Shown here: in pieces, positions 45,284-53,031 of the stretch
How the letters are laid out: the number at the start of each line of letters is the position of its first letter
Position numbering within the stretch: position 1 is the stretch's first letter
Source: Deltaproteobacteria bacterium
GTDB taxonomy: Bacteria > Desulfobacterota > Desulfobulbia > Desulfobulbales > JAGXFP01
Assembly (NCBI GenBank): GCA_020056965.1
Contig: JAGVGT010000094.1
Span: 1-64,000, forward strand
DNA length: 64,000 nt
Direction: 5' to 3'
Program-made: the position numbers and the translations under genes
Notes under the pieces: generated by a model
What the model saw: only the letters and a program-made list of their open reading frames with translations
The model's database searches: none
Told to the model about the DNA's origin: nothing

Positions 45284-46153
45284 ATGAAAATTGGCGTCAT
45301 AGGCACAACTGGTGGCTGGTCGTCCGAGTTGCTTGCCGACACGGTGGCGGAGCGCACCGGATTCAGACTGCTTGTTGATATGGATCATGTGGTACTCGAT
45401 CTTGAGCATGGCACTCTGCGCCATGGGGATATGGATTTAGCTGGATTCGATGGATTGATCGTTAAGAAGATCGGTCACCGTTATTCCCCGGATTTGCTTG
45501 ATCGCTTGGAGATGCTCCGTTTTCTTGAGGCCAAGGGGGTAAGGATTTTCTCCTCGCCCATGGCGATCATGCGGGTGCTGGACCGCTTGAGCTGCACGGT
45601 AACTCTGCGCGCACAGAACATTCCCATGCCGCCCACGGTGATCACTGAGAGCGTTAAACTCGCCATGGAGACGGTCGAGCGATATGGGGAAGCGGTGTTC
45701 AAACCACTTTATTCCTCGAAAGCCCGGGGGATGAAAGTAGTAGTCGCCGGTCCCGGGGCCAAGGAGGAGATCGAAGATTATAAAGCGGTAAACGTGGTGA
45801 TGTACATTCAGAAAAAAATAGATCTGGGCAGCCAAGACTTGGGGGTAGTCTTCCTGGGTGGCGAATACCTCACTACCTACGCCCGCTGCAAAAACGGGGA
45901 TTCCTGGAACACCACCATCGCCTCTGGTGGCAGATATGCACCGCATATCCCATCGAGGCAAGTCTTTGATCTGGCGAAGCGGGCTCAGGCCCCTTTCGGG
46001 CTGGATTTTACCTGTGTTGATGTGGTGGAGACCGCAAGCGGGTCGGTGGTTTTCGAGGTTTCCGCCTTCGGTGGGTTTCGAGGGATTAAGGCAACCGGTG
46101 ATATTGACCCGGCGGCTCGTTACGTCGACTACGTTCTTGCGAGGCTTAAATGA
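45284..46153 (+). CDS. GAK system ATP-grasp enzyme
   Basis: 289 residues. The fold is RimK-like: an N-terminal domain opening M-K-I-G-V-I-G-T-T-G-G-W, and a central ATP-grasp with G-E-A-V-F-K-P-L-Y-S-S-K-A-R-G (Lys and glycine-rich loop), Y-I-Q-K-K-I-D (adenine-side strand), R-C-K-N-G-D-S-W-N-T and the metal-binding F-E-V-S-A-F near the end. The usual N of the E-x-N motif is replaced by S in E-V-S. ATP-grasp enzymes join a carboxylate to an amine or thiol with acylphosphate intermediates. In GAK loci its partner is unknown; the amphi-Trp or XXXCH proteins are candidate substrates. It overlaps the next kinase gene by 4 nt. Confidence 0.88.
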   Translation: MKIGVIGTTGGWSSELLADTVAERTGFRLLVDMDHVVLDLEHGTLRHGDMDLAGFDGLIVKKIGHRYSPDLLDRLEMLRFLEAKGVRIFSSPMAIMRVLDRLSCTVTLRAQNIPMPPTVITESVKLAMETVERYGEAVFKPLYSSKARGMKVVVAGPGAKEEIEDYKAVNVVMYIQKKIDLGSQDLGVVFLGGEYLTTYARCKNGDSWNTTIASGGRYAPHIPSRQVFDLAKRAQAPFGLDFTCVDVVETASGSVVFEVSAFGGFRGIKATGDIDPAARYVDYVLARLK

Positions 46154-47232
46154 TAAATATACCTGTCGATACCTGCGCCAATCTTACGGCATCCCTGCGG
46201 AAGCGTTTCCCCACCAGGCACCGGCTTTTTCTGGCCTTTGACGGTTGCTCTTTCGAGATCCGGATCAGCAACCGCATCTTGCTTGAGAAACTCTACCGTT
46301 ATTACAGGCCCTTTGTAGCCGGGTCTGGCCCGGTGGATGTTCTGATCACCATCCACCAGGCCGATGTTGATATTTCCGCCGCCTATACGACCAAGATGCC
46401 TGAGTCCGGCAAAACGAAGATCAAAGAGGAGTTCGTCGACCTACCCGACGGCCGCATCGTTCGCAAACGCCTTACCCGCATGCTCTTTGTCTTTGGCGGC
46501 ATGAACAATCTGGCCATCGGTCCCTGCACCGCCAATGATAACCAGGTGGTCAATTTCATCAACAACCGCTTTATCGAGTGGAAGTTGAAACGAGGTTGTT
46601 TGCTCGGGCATGCGGCCGGAGTGATGCACAATGATCGTGGTCTAGCCCTGGCCGGCTTTTCCGGCATGGGCAAATCCACCCTGGCCCTGCACCTGATGAC
46701 CAGGGGGACCAATTTTGTCAGCAACGATCGCCTGATGGTCAAAAATACCACCAATGATTGTGTGACGATGTGCGGGGTGGCCAAATTGCCGCGGGTTAAC
46801 CCGGGGACGGTGCTGAATAACGAAAACCTCACCAGCGTAATACCGGCCCATGAGCGCCAGCGTTTCTCCCGGCTCTTCGGAGAAGATCTCTGGTCCCTGG
46901 AGCACAAATATGACGTCGATATTGAAAGATGCTATGGCCCCGAGCGTTTTATCCTAAGCGCCCCGCTCGACATCCTGGTGATCCTGAACTGGCGCCGAAA
47001 CAACAGTCCGGTTCAGGCCAACCGGGTCACCATGGATGAGCGGCCGGACCTGTTGCCTGCCTTCATGAAGGAAACCGGTCTGTTCTATTCACCGGCTGAT
47101 CACGAACCCCACACTTTTCCAGCCGAGAGTTATCTTGAGCTGCTTCGCGAGGTAACGGTAATTGAACTCAGCGGTGGCGTCGATTTTGGACGCGGCGCCG
47201 ATATTTGTATGGATTTCCTCGATAAAGGTTAG
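46150..47232 (+). CDS. HprK-related kinase B (GAK system)
   Basis: 360 residues. A P-loop G-L-A-L-A-G-F-S-G-M-G-K-S-T is preceded by the H-A-A-G-V segment typical of HprK-like kinases, and F-V-S-N-D-R-L-M-V-K carries the aspartate after the P-loop. The N-terminal 150 residues are family-specific. Classical HPr kinase phosphorylates Ser46 of HPr; this family lacks that established target. It starts within the ATP-grasp stop (4-nt overlap) and lies just before the CofD-like gene, so the three core enzymes are coupled. A serine in one of the small GAK proteins is a possible target. Confidence 0.88.
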   Translation: MINIPVDTCANLTASLRKRFPTRHRLFLAFDGCSFEIRISNRILLEKLYRYYRPFVAGSGPVDVLITIHQADVDISAAYTTKMPESGKTKIKEEFVDLPDGRIVRKRLTRMLFVFGGMNNLAIGPCTANDNQVVNFINNRFIEWKLKRGCLLGHAAGVMHNDRGLALAGFSGMGKSTLALHLMTRGTNFVSNDRLMVKNTTNDCVTMCGVAKLPRVNPGTVLNNENLTSVIPAHERQRFSRLFGEDLWSLEHKYDVDIERCYGPERFILSAPLDILVILNWRRNNSPVQANRVTMDERPDLLPAFMKETGLFYSPADHEPHTFPAESYLELLREVTVIELSGGVDFGRGADICMDFLDKG

Positions 47233-47241
47233 GCGTAAGTT

Positions 47242-48429
47242 ATGCGGTTGATTCTTAATAGAGAAATTGAGGTTCCGGATCCCGTCAAGCTGAGCCGGTA
47301 TGCCCGGATGCCGGAACTCGGCCCGAAAATCCTCTTCTTCAGCGGGGGTTCAGCCCTGCGGTCCTTGAGCCGCAAGTTGATCGGCTATACCCATAATTCA
47401 ATTCATCTCATCACCCCTTTTGATTCCGGCGGTTCCTCGGCCGTGCTTCGCGAGGCCTTCCAGATGCTCGGCATCGGCGACCTGCGCGCCCGACTCATCG
47501 ACTTGGCGGATCAGAGCCTCCAGGGCAACCCCGAGGTTTACACCCTGTTCAGTCATCGCCTGGCGCCAGATGGAGAGCCTGGAGAACTAGCGGTGGAACT
47601 GGAGTCCATGGTCAGCGGCAACCACAGGCTCCTCCAGAATATTCCCGATCCGATGCGCAAGATTATTCGCAATCACCTCTATCGCTTCCGGCAGGAAATG
47701 CCTGATGGTTTTGACCTCAGACGGGCGAGCATCGGCAACCTCATCCTGGCCGCCGGCTTTATTGAAAACCGGCGTCATCCGGACCCGGCGATTTATATCT
47801 TATCCAAGCTGTTGCAGGCGCGGGGGATTGTCCGCCCGATTTACAACTCCTTTCTGCATCTTGCCGCCCTCCTTGATGACGGCAGCACGGTGGTCGGGCA
47901 GCATCGCCTCACCGGCAAAGAGGTTGCCCCGTTGCGCCACAAGATCAGGGATTTGTTTCTGGTTGCCGATGAGCAAGATCTTCGGCCGGAATACATCGCT
48001 ATTCGACCGAAGGTCATGGAACTGATCGCCGCCGCCGAGTTGATCTGCTACCCCATGGGCAGTTTTTATACCAGCGTGATCGCTAATTTGCTGCCCTCCG
48101 GGGTTGGCCGCGCCATTGCCGCCAACCGCAGCCCCAAGATTTATATCCCCAACACCACGATGGACCCGGAATGTATCGGCATGGAATTAACGGAACAGGT
48201 GCAGAGACTGGTCGAATTCGGTTGTCGCGACGGCGTGGATATCACACCTGCGGATATCGTCAACTTTGTCGTCATTGACAGTCGAGGCGGTTCCTACCAG
48301 GGCTACATTGACCATGAGAAGTTAAGAAAACAGGGAATCGAAGTGATTGATTGCCGACTCATCAGTGAAAGGTCAGCCCCTCTTATAGATGAAGATCTTT
48401 TGCTCCCGATTCTGCTGTCACTGGCGTGA
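47242..48429 (+). CDS. CofD-related protein (GAK system)
   Basis: 395 residues starting 9 nt after the kinase. It opens like CofD/YvcK proteins: I-L-F-F-S-G-G-S-A-L-R, the glycine-rich phosphate/nucleotide loop, then T-P-F-D-S-G-G-S-S, as in the CofD substrate loop. A-S-I-G-N-L-I-L-A-A-G (usual G-N-L) and the C-terminal Y-P-M-G-S-F-Y-T-S also match the fold. CofD itself transfers a phospholactyl group in F420 synthesis; no other F420 genes are here, so that role is unlikely. YvcK relatives bind UDP-GlcNAc in cell-wall regulation. The GAK form is named as a separate subfamily of unknown reaction. Confidence 0.88.
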   Translation: MRLILNREIEVPDPVKLSRYARMPELGPKILFFSGGSALRSLSRKLIGYTHNSIHLITPFDSGGSSAVLREAFQMLGIGDLRARLIDLADQSLQGNPEVYTLFSHRLAPDGEPGELAVELESMVSGNHRLLQNIPDPMRKIIRNHLYRFRQEMPDGFDLRRASIGNLILAAGFIENRRHPDPAIYILSKLLQARGIVRPIYNSFLHLAALLDDGSTVVGQHRLTGKEVAPLRHKIRDLFLVADEQDLRPEYIAIRPKVMELIAAAELICYPMGSFYTSVIANLLPSGVGRAIAANRSPKIYIPNTTMDPECIGMELTEQVQRLVEFGCRDGVDITPADIVNFVVIDSRGGSYQGYIDHEKLRKQGIEVIDCRLISERSAPLIDEDLLLPILLSLA

Positions 48430-48552
48430 ATTTGCGCAGGCCCGTGCTGATCTTCGCAATAACGAGGAAACAATATGTTTTAATTCGGTTGGCCGATCGG
48501 GCCGATTGATTGACGGATTGATCAGCATTGCATGCGTTAGGGATATGCACCC

Positions 48553-48792
48553 ATGGTTGTTGAAAACCTCCAAACATACTCATCCGATCATGAAAAGAAA
48601 CGGCACCTTTCCGCCATAAAAATGCTTTGTGAAAAGTTTTGTAAACATGAGGATTATATCCGGCCCATTTATGAGGAAATTTTCATAGAGATGAATCGAC
48701 GGGCAAGAATAAAGGATTATCTGAGTATTTTGGTTTACCGGACGGTATACGACCTGGCCAAAAAAAATTGGCGCCTCAGCAATCACAAGTAA
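48553..48792 (+). CDS. Small helical protein, DUF3562-like
   Basis: 79 residues. The pattern F-C-K-H-E-D-Y-I-R-P-I-Y-E-E-I-F, then A-R-I-K-D-Y-L-S-I-L-V-Y-R-T-V, resembles DUF3562 proteins, small helical proteins of unknown function that often end with such a L-x-x-L-x-x-x-x-V segment. There is no strong ribosome-binding site before the ATG at 48553. It sits in the GAK cluster between the CofD-like gene and the second amphi-Trp gene, same strand. Probably real given codon pattern and context, but function is unknown. Confidence 0.6.
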   Translation: MVVENLQTYSSDHEKKRHLSAIKMLCEKFCKHEDYIRPIYEEIFIEMNRRARIKDYLSILVYRTVYDLAKKNWRLSNHK

Positions 48793-48876
48793 TTGCGTTG
48801 TCTGTTGAATTATTTAGCGACTGCGCTCCCGCAAGTCTCAAGGGGCGATAGATTAATAATCAATAAGGAGGAGCAA

Positions 48877-49290
48877 ATGGAAACGGACAAGATTGAACTG
48901 AAGCAGATTCAAAAGATTGCCGAAGTGGTGATTTATCTGGAAGGGTTGATCAAAGGTTTCAAGGAAGGCAAGATCGTTGTCCAGAAGGGCGAGGGTTTTG
49001 TCAGCTTGGTCCCGGCTGAACAAGTCACCGTGATGGTCGAAGCCAAAAAGAAAAAAGACAAGGAAAAATTTTCTTTGGAACTCTCTTGGCATGCCGCCAA
49101 CGCCAATCTTGAGTCTGTCAGCATAAAAACTGTGGAGCCGGTTTGCAAAAAGGAGTCGGTATGCACAAAAAAGTCTGAGGTTAAGGAAGAGAAAAAACCG
49201 GAGGCCAAACCAGTTGAAAATAAGGCTGAAAAGCTGATAAAGGAAGACGCCAAGATCAGTGACAAAAACAAGCCTGCACAAAAAGGTTAA
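48877..49290 (+). CDS. Amphi-Trp domain protein (GAK system), second copy with Lys/Glu-rich tail
   Basis: 137 residues from the ATG at 48877, which follows AAGGAGGAG by 4 nt. The amphi-Trp motif F-S-L-E-L-S-W-H-A is at about residues 64-72. The last 50 residues are a charged tail rich in K, E and A with two Cys (P-V-C-K-K, S-V-C-T-K-K), ending P-A-Q-K-G. The first copy at 43342 lacks this tail. The tail might be modified or bind polyanions such as polyphosphate or nucleic acid; this is speculation from charge only. Confidence 0.83.
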   Translation: METDKIELKQIQKIAEVVIYLEGLIKGFKEGKIVVQKGEGFVSLVPAEQVTVMVEAKKKKDKEKFSLELSWHAANANLESVSIKTVEPVCKKESVCTKKSEVKEEKKPEAKPVENKAEKLIKEDAKISDKNKPAQKG

Positions 49291-49312
49291 TCGGTCTTCG
49301 GACTGGCTTCAG

Positions 49313-49345
49313 GCCGGGGTTGATGTCACAGACATAAACCCCGGC
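49313..49345 (+). other. Hairpin between amphi-Trp copy 2 and the HAD gene
   Basis: GCCGGGGTT (49313-49321) and AACCCCGGC (49337-49345) are perfect reverse complements (9 bp, 15-nt loop). The following sequence TAATAACAAC has no T-run, so this is not a typical intrinsic terminator. It may stabilise the upstream mRNA or lower HAD expression. Confidence 0.5.
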
Positions 49346-49365
49346 TAATAACAACTGGGAGCGGT

Positions 49366-50151
49366 ATGAAAATCCAGTGCATCCATTTCGATCTTGATTC
49401 GGTCCTCTACCTGCCCTCCGATTTTCTGCAGTCTGCCCTACGGTTGAGCGTCCAGGCCATGATCCAGTACGGCCTTAAGGCCGATCCTCAGGAGGCCTTG
49501 GATGTACTGCTGGCGATTCGCAGCGAGGACTCCAACGCAGCCGACCACTTCAATCGGTTAGTCGAACATTTCAACGGCGAATATGATCCGGTGATCATTG
49601 CAGCCGGGGTGGAAAAGTACTGGGACAGCAAGCAGAGCAACATGCTTTGTACCGCCAATGCCTTCTCCGTCCTTCGCATCCTGTCCAGGAAATATCCTCT
49701 GACCATTGTCACCAACGGCATACCGGTCAAACAGGCTGGAAAACTTATTCGTCTGGGTTTATGCCAGTTTTTTATCGACTTTGATCCCCTTTCTGGACTT
49801 GGCAGGAAGCGGATTTATGCCACGGCCCGGGCAAACGAAATGAAACCATTCCCCTTTCTCTGGGAAAGAGCGCAAGGGGAACTGAAATTCGATTACCATC
49901 GTTGCCTGATGATCGGTGACCGCTACTGGGCCGATATTTTTGGCGCCAAAAGGCTCGGGATGACCACCATCAAGATAACCCAAGGTGAACACCGTCATGA
50001 GAGCAAGGAAAAGGCTCTGCAACGCGGGATGAGCAAGCCACAACATCTGTCTGGAAATCCCGAGACTATTCTGCTGCAGATGGAGCCGGATTATATCATC
50101 GCTGATCTCATTGAATTACTAGCGATTGTTGAGCAGATCGAAGCAGCATAA
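49366..50151 (+). CDS. HAD-family hydrolase of the GAK cluster
   Basis: 261 residues. HAD motif I is F-D-L-D-S-V-L-Y (nucleophile and acid/base aspartates), motif II T-I-V-T-N-G, motif III lysine probably in M-K-P-F-P-F, and motif IV I-G-D-R-Y-W-A-D-I-F-G-A-K. This is the complete catalytic set of phosphatase-type HADs with a C1 helical cap. It begins 75 nt after the amphi-Trp gene. It should hydrolyse a phosphate ester, perhaps reversing or following a reaction of the GAK kinase; the substrate is unknown. Confidence 0.85.
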   Translation: MKIQCIHFDLDSVLYLPSDFLQSALRLSVQAMIQYGLKADPQEALDVLLAIRSEDSNAADHFNRLVEHFNGEYDPVIIAAGVEKYWDSKQSNMLCTANAFSVLRILSRKYPLTIVTNGIPVKQAGKLIRLGLCQFFIDFDPLSGLGRKRIYATARANEMKPFPFLWERAQGELKFDYHRCLMIGDRYWADIFGAKRLGMTTIKITQGEHRHESKEKALQRGMSKPQHLSGNPETILLQMEPDYIIADLIELLAIVEQIEAA

Positions 50152-50186
50152 AAACCTCCGGAGTCCTTAGTTTTCTGAAACGAAAC

Positions 50187-50400
50187 ATGGGTGAAGTATC
50201 TTGGTTCGCTTTGCAGTATGCAAACCTGATAGGCGGGGTGAAGAAAACTACCACTAACGTGAATCTGGCCGCGCTCTCCGCCGCCGAGGGTTACCTAACC
50301 CTGCTCTGGAATCTGGACCCCAGGGTTCCGTCGCCTTTCTACTCGGTGTCGACAGCAGCGAAGAGATCGGGGGAATTCTGCACCTTTGTCCCCGCTGATA
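50187..50400 (+). pseudogene. Decayed ParA/MinD-type ATPase fragment
   Basis: The frame reads A-N-L-I-G-G-V-K-K-T-T-T-N-V-N-L-A-A-L followed by T-L-L-W-N-L-D-P. This is recognisably the ParA opening (normally A-N-Q-K-G-G-V-G-K-T-T-T-x-V-N-L, then D-L-D-P). The first Walker lysine is lost (K to I) and the glycine of G-K-T is lysine; the D of the A' aspartate is N. Similarity stops near 50390; the frame carries on to 50561 without ParA features and crosses a terminator. The gene is therefore a remnant. Its position suggests that an ancestor of this GAK locus included a ParA-family ATPase. Confidence 0.6.
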
Positions 50401-50423
50401 CATTCATGAATATTTGGCAGATT

Positions 50424-50456
50424 ACTAACCGGATATTAATCGTAACCGGGTATTTT
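50424..50456 (+). promoter_or_regulatory. Putative Pho-box promoter 5, before the histidine phosphatase
   Basis: ACTAACC (50424-30) and ATTAATC (50435-41) at 11-bp period, a 9-nt gap, then TATTTT (50451-56, 4 of 6 to the -10 box). A transcript starting near 50463 would run into the perfect terminator at 50491-50541, so it may be a short RNA or an attenuated leader for the gene at 50580. Confidence 0.45.
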
Positions 50457-50490
50457 GTAGAGCAAGAGTTGATTGCTTCTCATCTCATCG

Positions 50491-50541
50491 GGAAGGTCGA
50501 AAAGCCCCGCTCCGGCTTTTCGACCTTCCCCCTCTTTTTTT
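50491..50541 (+). terminator. Perfect 16-bp intrinsic terminator before the histidine phosphatase
   Basis: GGAAGGTCGAAAAGCC (50491-50506) is the exact reverse complement of GGCTTTTCGACCTTCC (50514-50529), with a 7-nt loop and a T-rich tail (CCCTC followed by TTTTTTT). It is the strongest terminator in the window. It ends readthrough from the ParA remnant and any RNA begun at the putative Pho box 5. Confidence 0.9.
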
Positions 50542-50579
50542 CTCCTCACGCAACTATCTGAGCTTAGAAAGGAATCTGC

Positions 50580-51218
50580 ATGAGCCATGAAAGCCGGTCC
50601 GAAATATGGTTGGTTAGACACGGTCAGAGCGAATCCAATGCCAATTTCCCAACCGTGGCCCCGCAATCCTCCGGCCTGACCGAGGAAGGCTTGCGGGAGG
50701 CCAGCCGTCTAGCGGCGACCGTCAATAAGCGACCTGACCTCATCATCGTCTCCCCTTATGACCGCAGTATCCAGACGGCCCGGCCCTTGATCGAAAAATA
50801 TCCGAACTCACCGGTGACCGAATGGCCGGTTCAGGAGTTCACCTATCTTCCCCCGCTCGCCTATCAAGGCACCACGGCCGCAGAGCGTCGCCCCGAGGTA
50901 AACCGCTACTGGCTTGGTAACGATCCGCACCTCCGCCAGCCAGGCGCGGAAAGTTTCGTGAATTTCACCGCTCGGATTACAGAGAGCCTTACCCGCTTGC
51001 GCCGGCTGGAAGGTTTCACGGTTTTGATTAGTCATGGTCATGCCATCAGATTGCTTTGGCAGTTGCTGGCCAGCGGACCGGCATCGACCCCCGAGCAACA
51101 GATGCGTACCTACAACTTGCTGCGGCTGGCGGTCATAGTCCCCAACTGTGCCACTCTTAAACTCCGCTTCGGCTGCACCGGCGAGACCTGGATGAGCGGC
51201 TTCATCGAACTGCCCTGA
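50580..51218 (+). CDS. Histidine phosphatase family protein (phosphoglycerate-mutase-like)
   Basis: 212 residues; AAAGGA ribosome-binding site. The catalytic L-V-R-H-G-Q-S-E-S-N is at residues 10-19 (phosphohistidine). The second arginine/glutamate set (S-P-Y-D-R-S-I-Q-T-A) and the late I-S-H-G-H-A-I-R follow. This is the dPGM/PhoE/SixA superfamily. PhoE and SixA relatives act on phosphate esters and phosphohistidine proteins respectively. It lies after the strong terminator, so it may be expressed separately from the upstream GAK genes. Confidence 0.9.
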   Translation: MSHESRSEIWLVRHGQSESNANFPTVAPQSSGLTEEGLREASRLAATVNKRPDLIIVSPYDRSIQTARPLIEKYPNSPVTEWPVQEFTYLPPLAYQGTTAAERRPEVNRYWLGNDPHLRQPGAESFVNFTARITESLTRLRRLEGFTVLISHGHAIRLLWQLLASGPASTPEQQMRTYNLLRLAVIVPNCATLKLRFGCTGETWMSGFIELP

Positions 51219-51261
51219 CCACCCAATATGTGGCGCCTTGCTCCAGCATTATAGTTATTTT

Positions 51262-51395
51262 CCATCCGGAAACGGTCTTTTCGCCCGATCCCGGCGTTGC
51301 TCAATTGCCGAAAAATGCTCATGTGCCCAAGTACGCTCCACTTTTTCGCCGCACTCGCGCCTTGGTCTCGAGCTAAAATCCGCATTTCCGGATGG
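51262..51395. repeat. Composite inverted-repeat element in the 51.2-51.6 kb gap
   Basis: CCATCCGGAAA (51262-51272) and TTTCCGGATGG (51385-51395) are exact reverse complements 112 nt apart. Between them lies a second, imperfect hairpin (CGAAAAAT with CTTTTTCG). The rest of the 348-nt gap holds no credible gene, only the putative Pho box at 51456. The structure resembles small mobile or REP-like elements or a structured RNA; the family is not known. Confidence 0.45.
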
Positions 51396-51455
51396 GAACT
51401 CGTTACGGGAACAGACGGGGTAATCCGGTCAGGGCAGTGCAGATCTGAACATCCT

Positions 51456-51488
51456 CCTAACCGACGCCTAATATTCCTTGCTTACTTT
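51456..51488 (+). promoter_or_regulatory. Putative Pho-box promoter 6, before phoH2
   Basis: CCTAACC (51456-62) and CCTAATA (51467-73) at 11-bp period, 9-nt gap, then TACTTT (51483-88, only 3 of 6 to the -10 box). The heptamers match well although the -10 is weak. PhoH is a classical Pho-regulon gene in E. coli, which supports the reading. Confidence 0.45.
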
Positions 51489-51566
51489 GCTAATAAGGGC
51501 CGAGCCGGCTGGCTGTGGCCGGTCATCAACGACACTGCAACTCTGAGCAATTAGACTGGAGGAAGG

Positions 51567-52895
51567 ATGGCGGCGCGCAAGCGGAAGAAACTCTATGTCT
51601 TAGATACCAATGTTGTTCTGCATGACAGTACCTGTGTCTACCGTTTCGAAGAGCACGATATTGCCATTCCCATCACTGTCTTGGAAGAGCTTGACCAATT
51701 CAAGAAGGGCAACGAATCCCTTAATTTCCATGCCCGCCAGTTCACCCGCCTGCTCGATGAACTGAGTCACAGCAAGCTGTTCAACGGCGGGGTGGAGATT
51801 GCCGCCGACCTGGGGCGGCTCAGCGTCAAACTGGAACAGGATTTTCACCCCGATGTTATTCGCAACTTCCCGGAGAATAAACCGGACCACCGGATTCTCA
51901 ATATCGCTTTTTGCCTGGCCGAGGAAGATCGCAAGCGTCAGGTGATCCTGGTTTCCAAGGACGTCAATCTGCGCATGAAGGCAATCTCCATTGGCCTTGT
52001 TGCCGAGGACTATAAAAACGATCAGGTGGAAAATCCCGGCACCCTTTACAAGGGCCACCGGCAATTCGAGGGACTTTCCGACGACTTGCTCTGCAGACTG
52101 TTCAGCGAAGGTGGCAGCCTGGAGCTGTCTGAACTTGACAGCAAGAGCGACGTCCTGCCTAACGAATTTCTGGTCCTGCGCAACGGCAAGCGTTCCGCCC
52201 TGGCCTTTCATGACGCCGCCGGTGGCGTTATTCGCCGCATCGATAAGGAAATCTGCTACGGTATCACCCCCCGCAACGCCGAACAGACCTTTGCCCTGGC
52301 GGCTTTGCTCAACCCCTCGATTGACCTGATCACCATCACCGGCAAGGCCGGCTCCGGCAAGACTCTGCTGGCCCTGGCCGCCGCCCTGCACAATCGCAGT
52401 AACTACCGGCAGATATTCATGGCCCGGCCGGTGGTGCCGCTCAGCAACAAGGATTTGGGCTTCCTGCCCGGTGATGTACACTCCAAGCTCGATCCCTACA
52501 TGCAGCCGCTCTATGACAACCTTGCCGTTCTGCAGATGCATGAGAACAACGGCCGGGCCAAGTGCATCAAGGACATGCTCGCCGAGGAAAAACTGGTCGT
52601 TACTCCCCTGGCCTATATCCGGGGCCGGTCACTGGTGAAGATCTTCTTTATCGTCGATGAGGCCCAGAACCTTACCCCCCACGAGATCAAAACCATCATC
52701 ACCCGAGCCGGCGAGGGTACCAAGATTATCTTTACCGGCGATATCTTTCAGATCGATCACCCCTACCTCAACAGCCATTCCAACGGTCTCAGCTATCTCA
52801 TCGCCAAGATGCAGGGCCAACCCCTTTACGCCCACATTAACCTGGAAAAGGGCGAGCGCTCTCGTCTGGCGGATCTGGCCAGTTCGCTGCTCTAA
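51567..52895 (+). CDS. PhoH2-type PIN-PhoH protein
   Basis: 442 residues with GGAGGAAGG before the ATG. An N-terminal PIN nuclease domain (V-L-D-T-N-V-V-L-H-D with catalytic aspartates, F-A-F-like C-L-A-E-E-D-R) is followed by a linker and a PhoH ATPase domain with Walker A T-G-K-A-G-S-G-K-T, Walker B F-I-V-D-E-A-Q-N and T-G-D-I-F-Q-I-D. This is the PIN-PhoH (PhoH2) arrangement, known as an RNA helicase/RNase in actinobacteria. It ends the GAK-side gene block and is convergent with the TRAP operon. Confidence 0.92.
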   Translation: MAARKRKKLYVLDTNVVLHDSTCVYRFEEHDIAIPITVLEELDQFKKGNESLNFHARQFTRLLDELSHSKLFNGGVEIAADLGRLSVKLEQDFHPDVIRNFPENKPDHRILNIAFCLAEEDRKRQVILVSKDVNLRMKAISIGLVAEDYKNDQVENPGTLYKGHRQFEGLSDDLLCRLFSEGGSLELSELDSKSDVLPNEFLVLRNGKRSALAFHDAAGGVIRRIDKEICYGITPRNAEQTFALAALLNPSIDLITITGKAGSGKTLLALAAALHNRSNYRQIFMARPVVPLSNKDLGFLPGDVHSKLDPYMQPLYDNLAVLQMHENNGRAKCIKDMLAEEKLVVTPLAYIRGRSLVKIFFIVDEAQNLTPHEIKTIITRAGEGTKIIFTGDIFQIDHPYLNSHSNGLSYLIAKMQGQPLYAHINLEKGERSRLADLASSLL

Positions 52896-52900
52896 GCTCC

Positions 52901-52936
52901 AAAAAAATAAAGCGCCGCCTTAACTAGGGGCGCCTT
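52901..52936 (-). terminator. Terminator for the minus-strand TRAP operon (possibly bidirectional)
   Basis: Read on the minus strand, AAGGCGCC pairs with GGCGGCGCTT with a small bulge, and a T-rich run (complement of AAAAAAATAA at 52901-52910) follows. It lies between the converging phoH2 and TRAP permease genes. The stem is imperfect, so confidence is moderate. Confidence 0.5.
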
Positions 52937-53031
52937 GCCTGTCTCTGATAACTGATGAGATCGGGAAGATATTTTCATGCCCGGCAGTCATGACGCATAG
53001 AGCTCCCTGTCTAATCGAGTTTTGGTTAACT

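Noticed and set aside
50400-50561. ParA-type frame continuing as a normal gene to 50561
   Set aside because: Similarity to ParA ends near 50390, catalytic residues are lost, and the frame crosses a putative Pho box and the perfect terminator.
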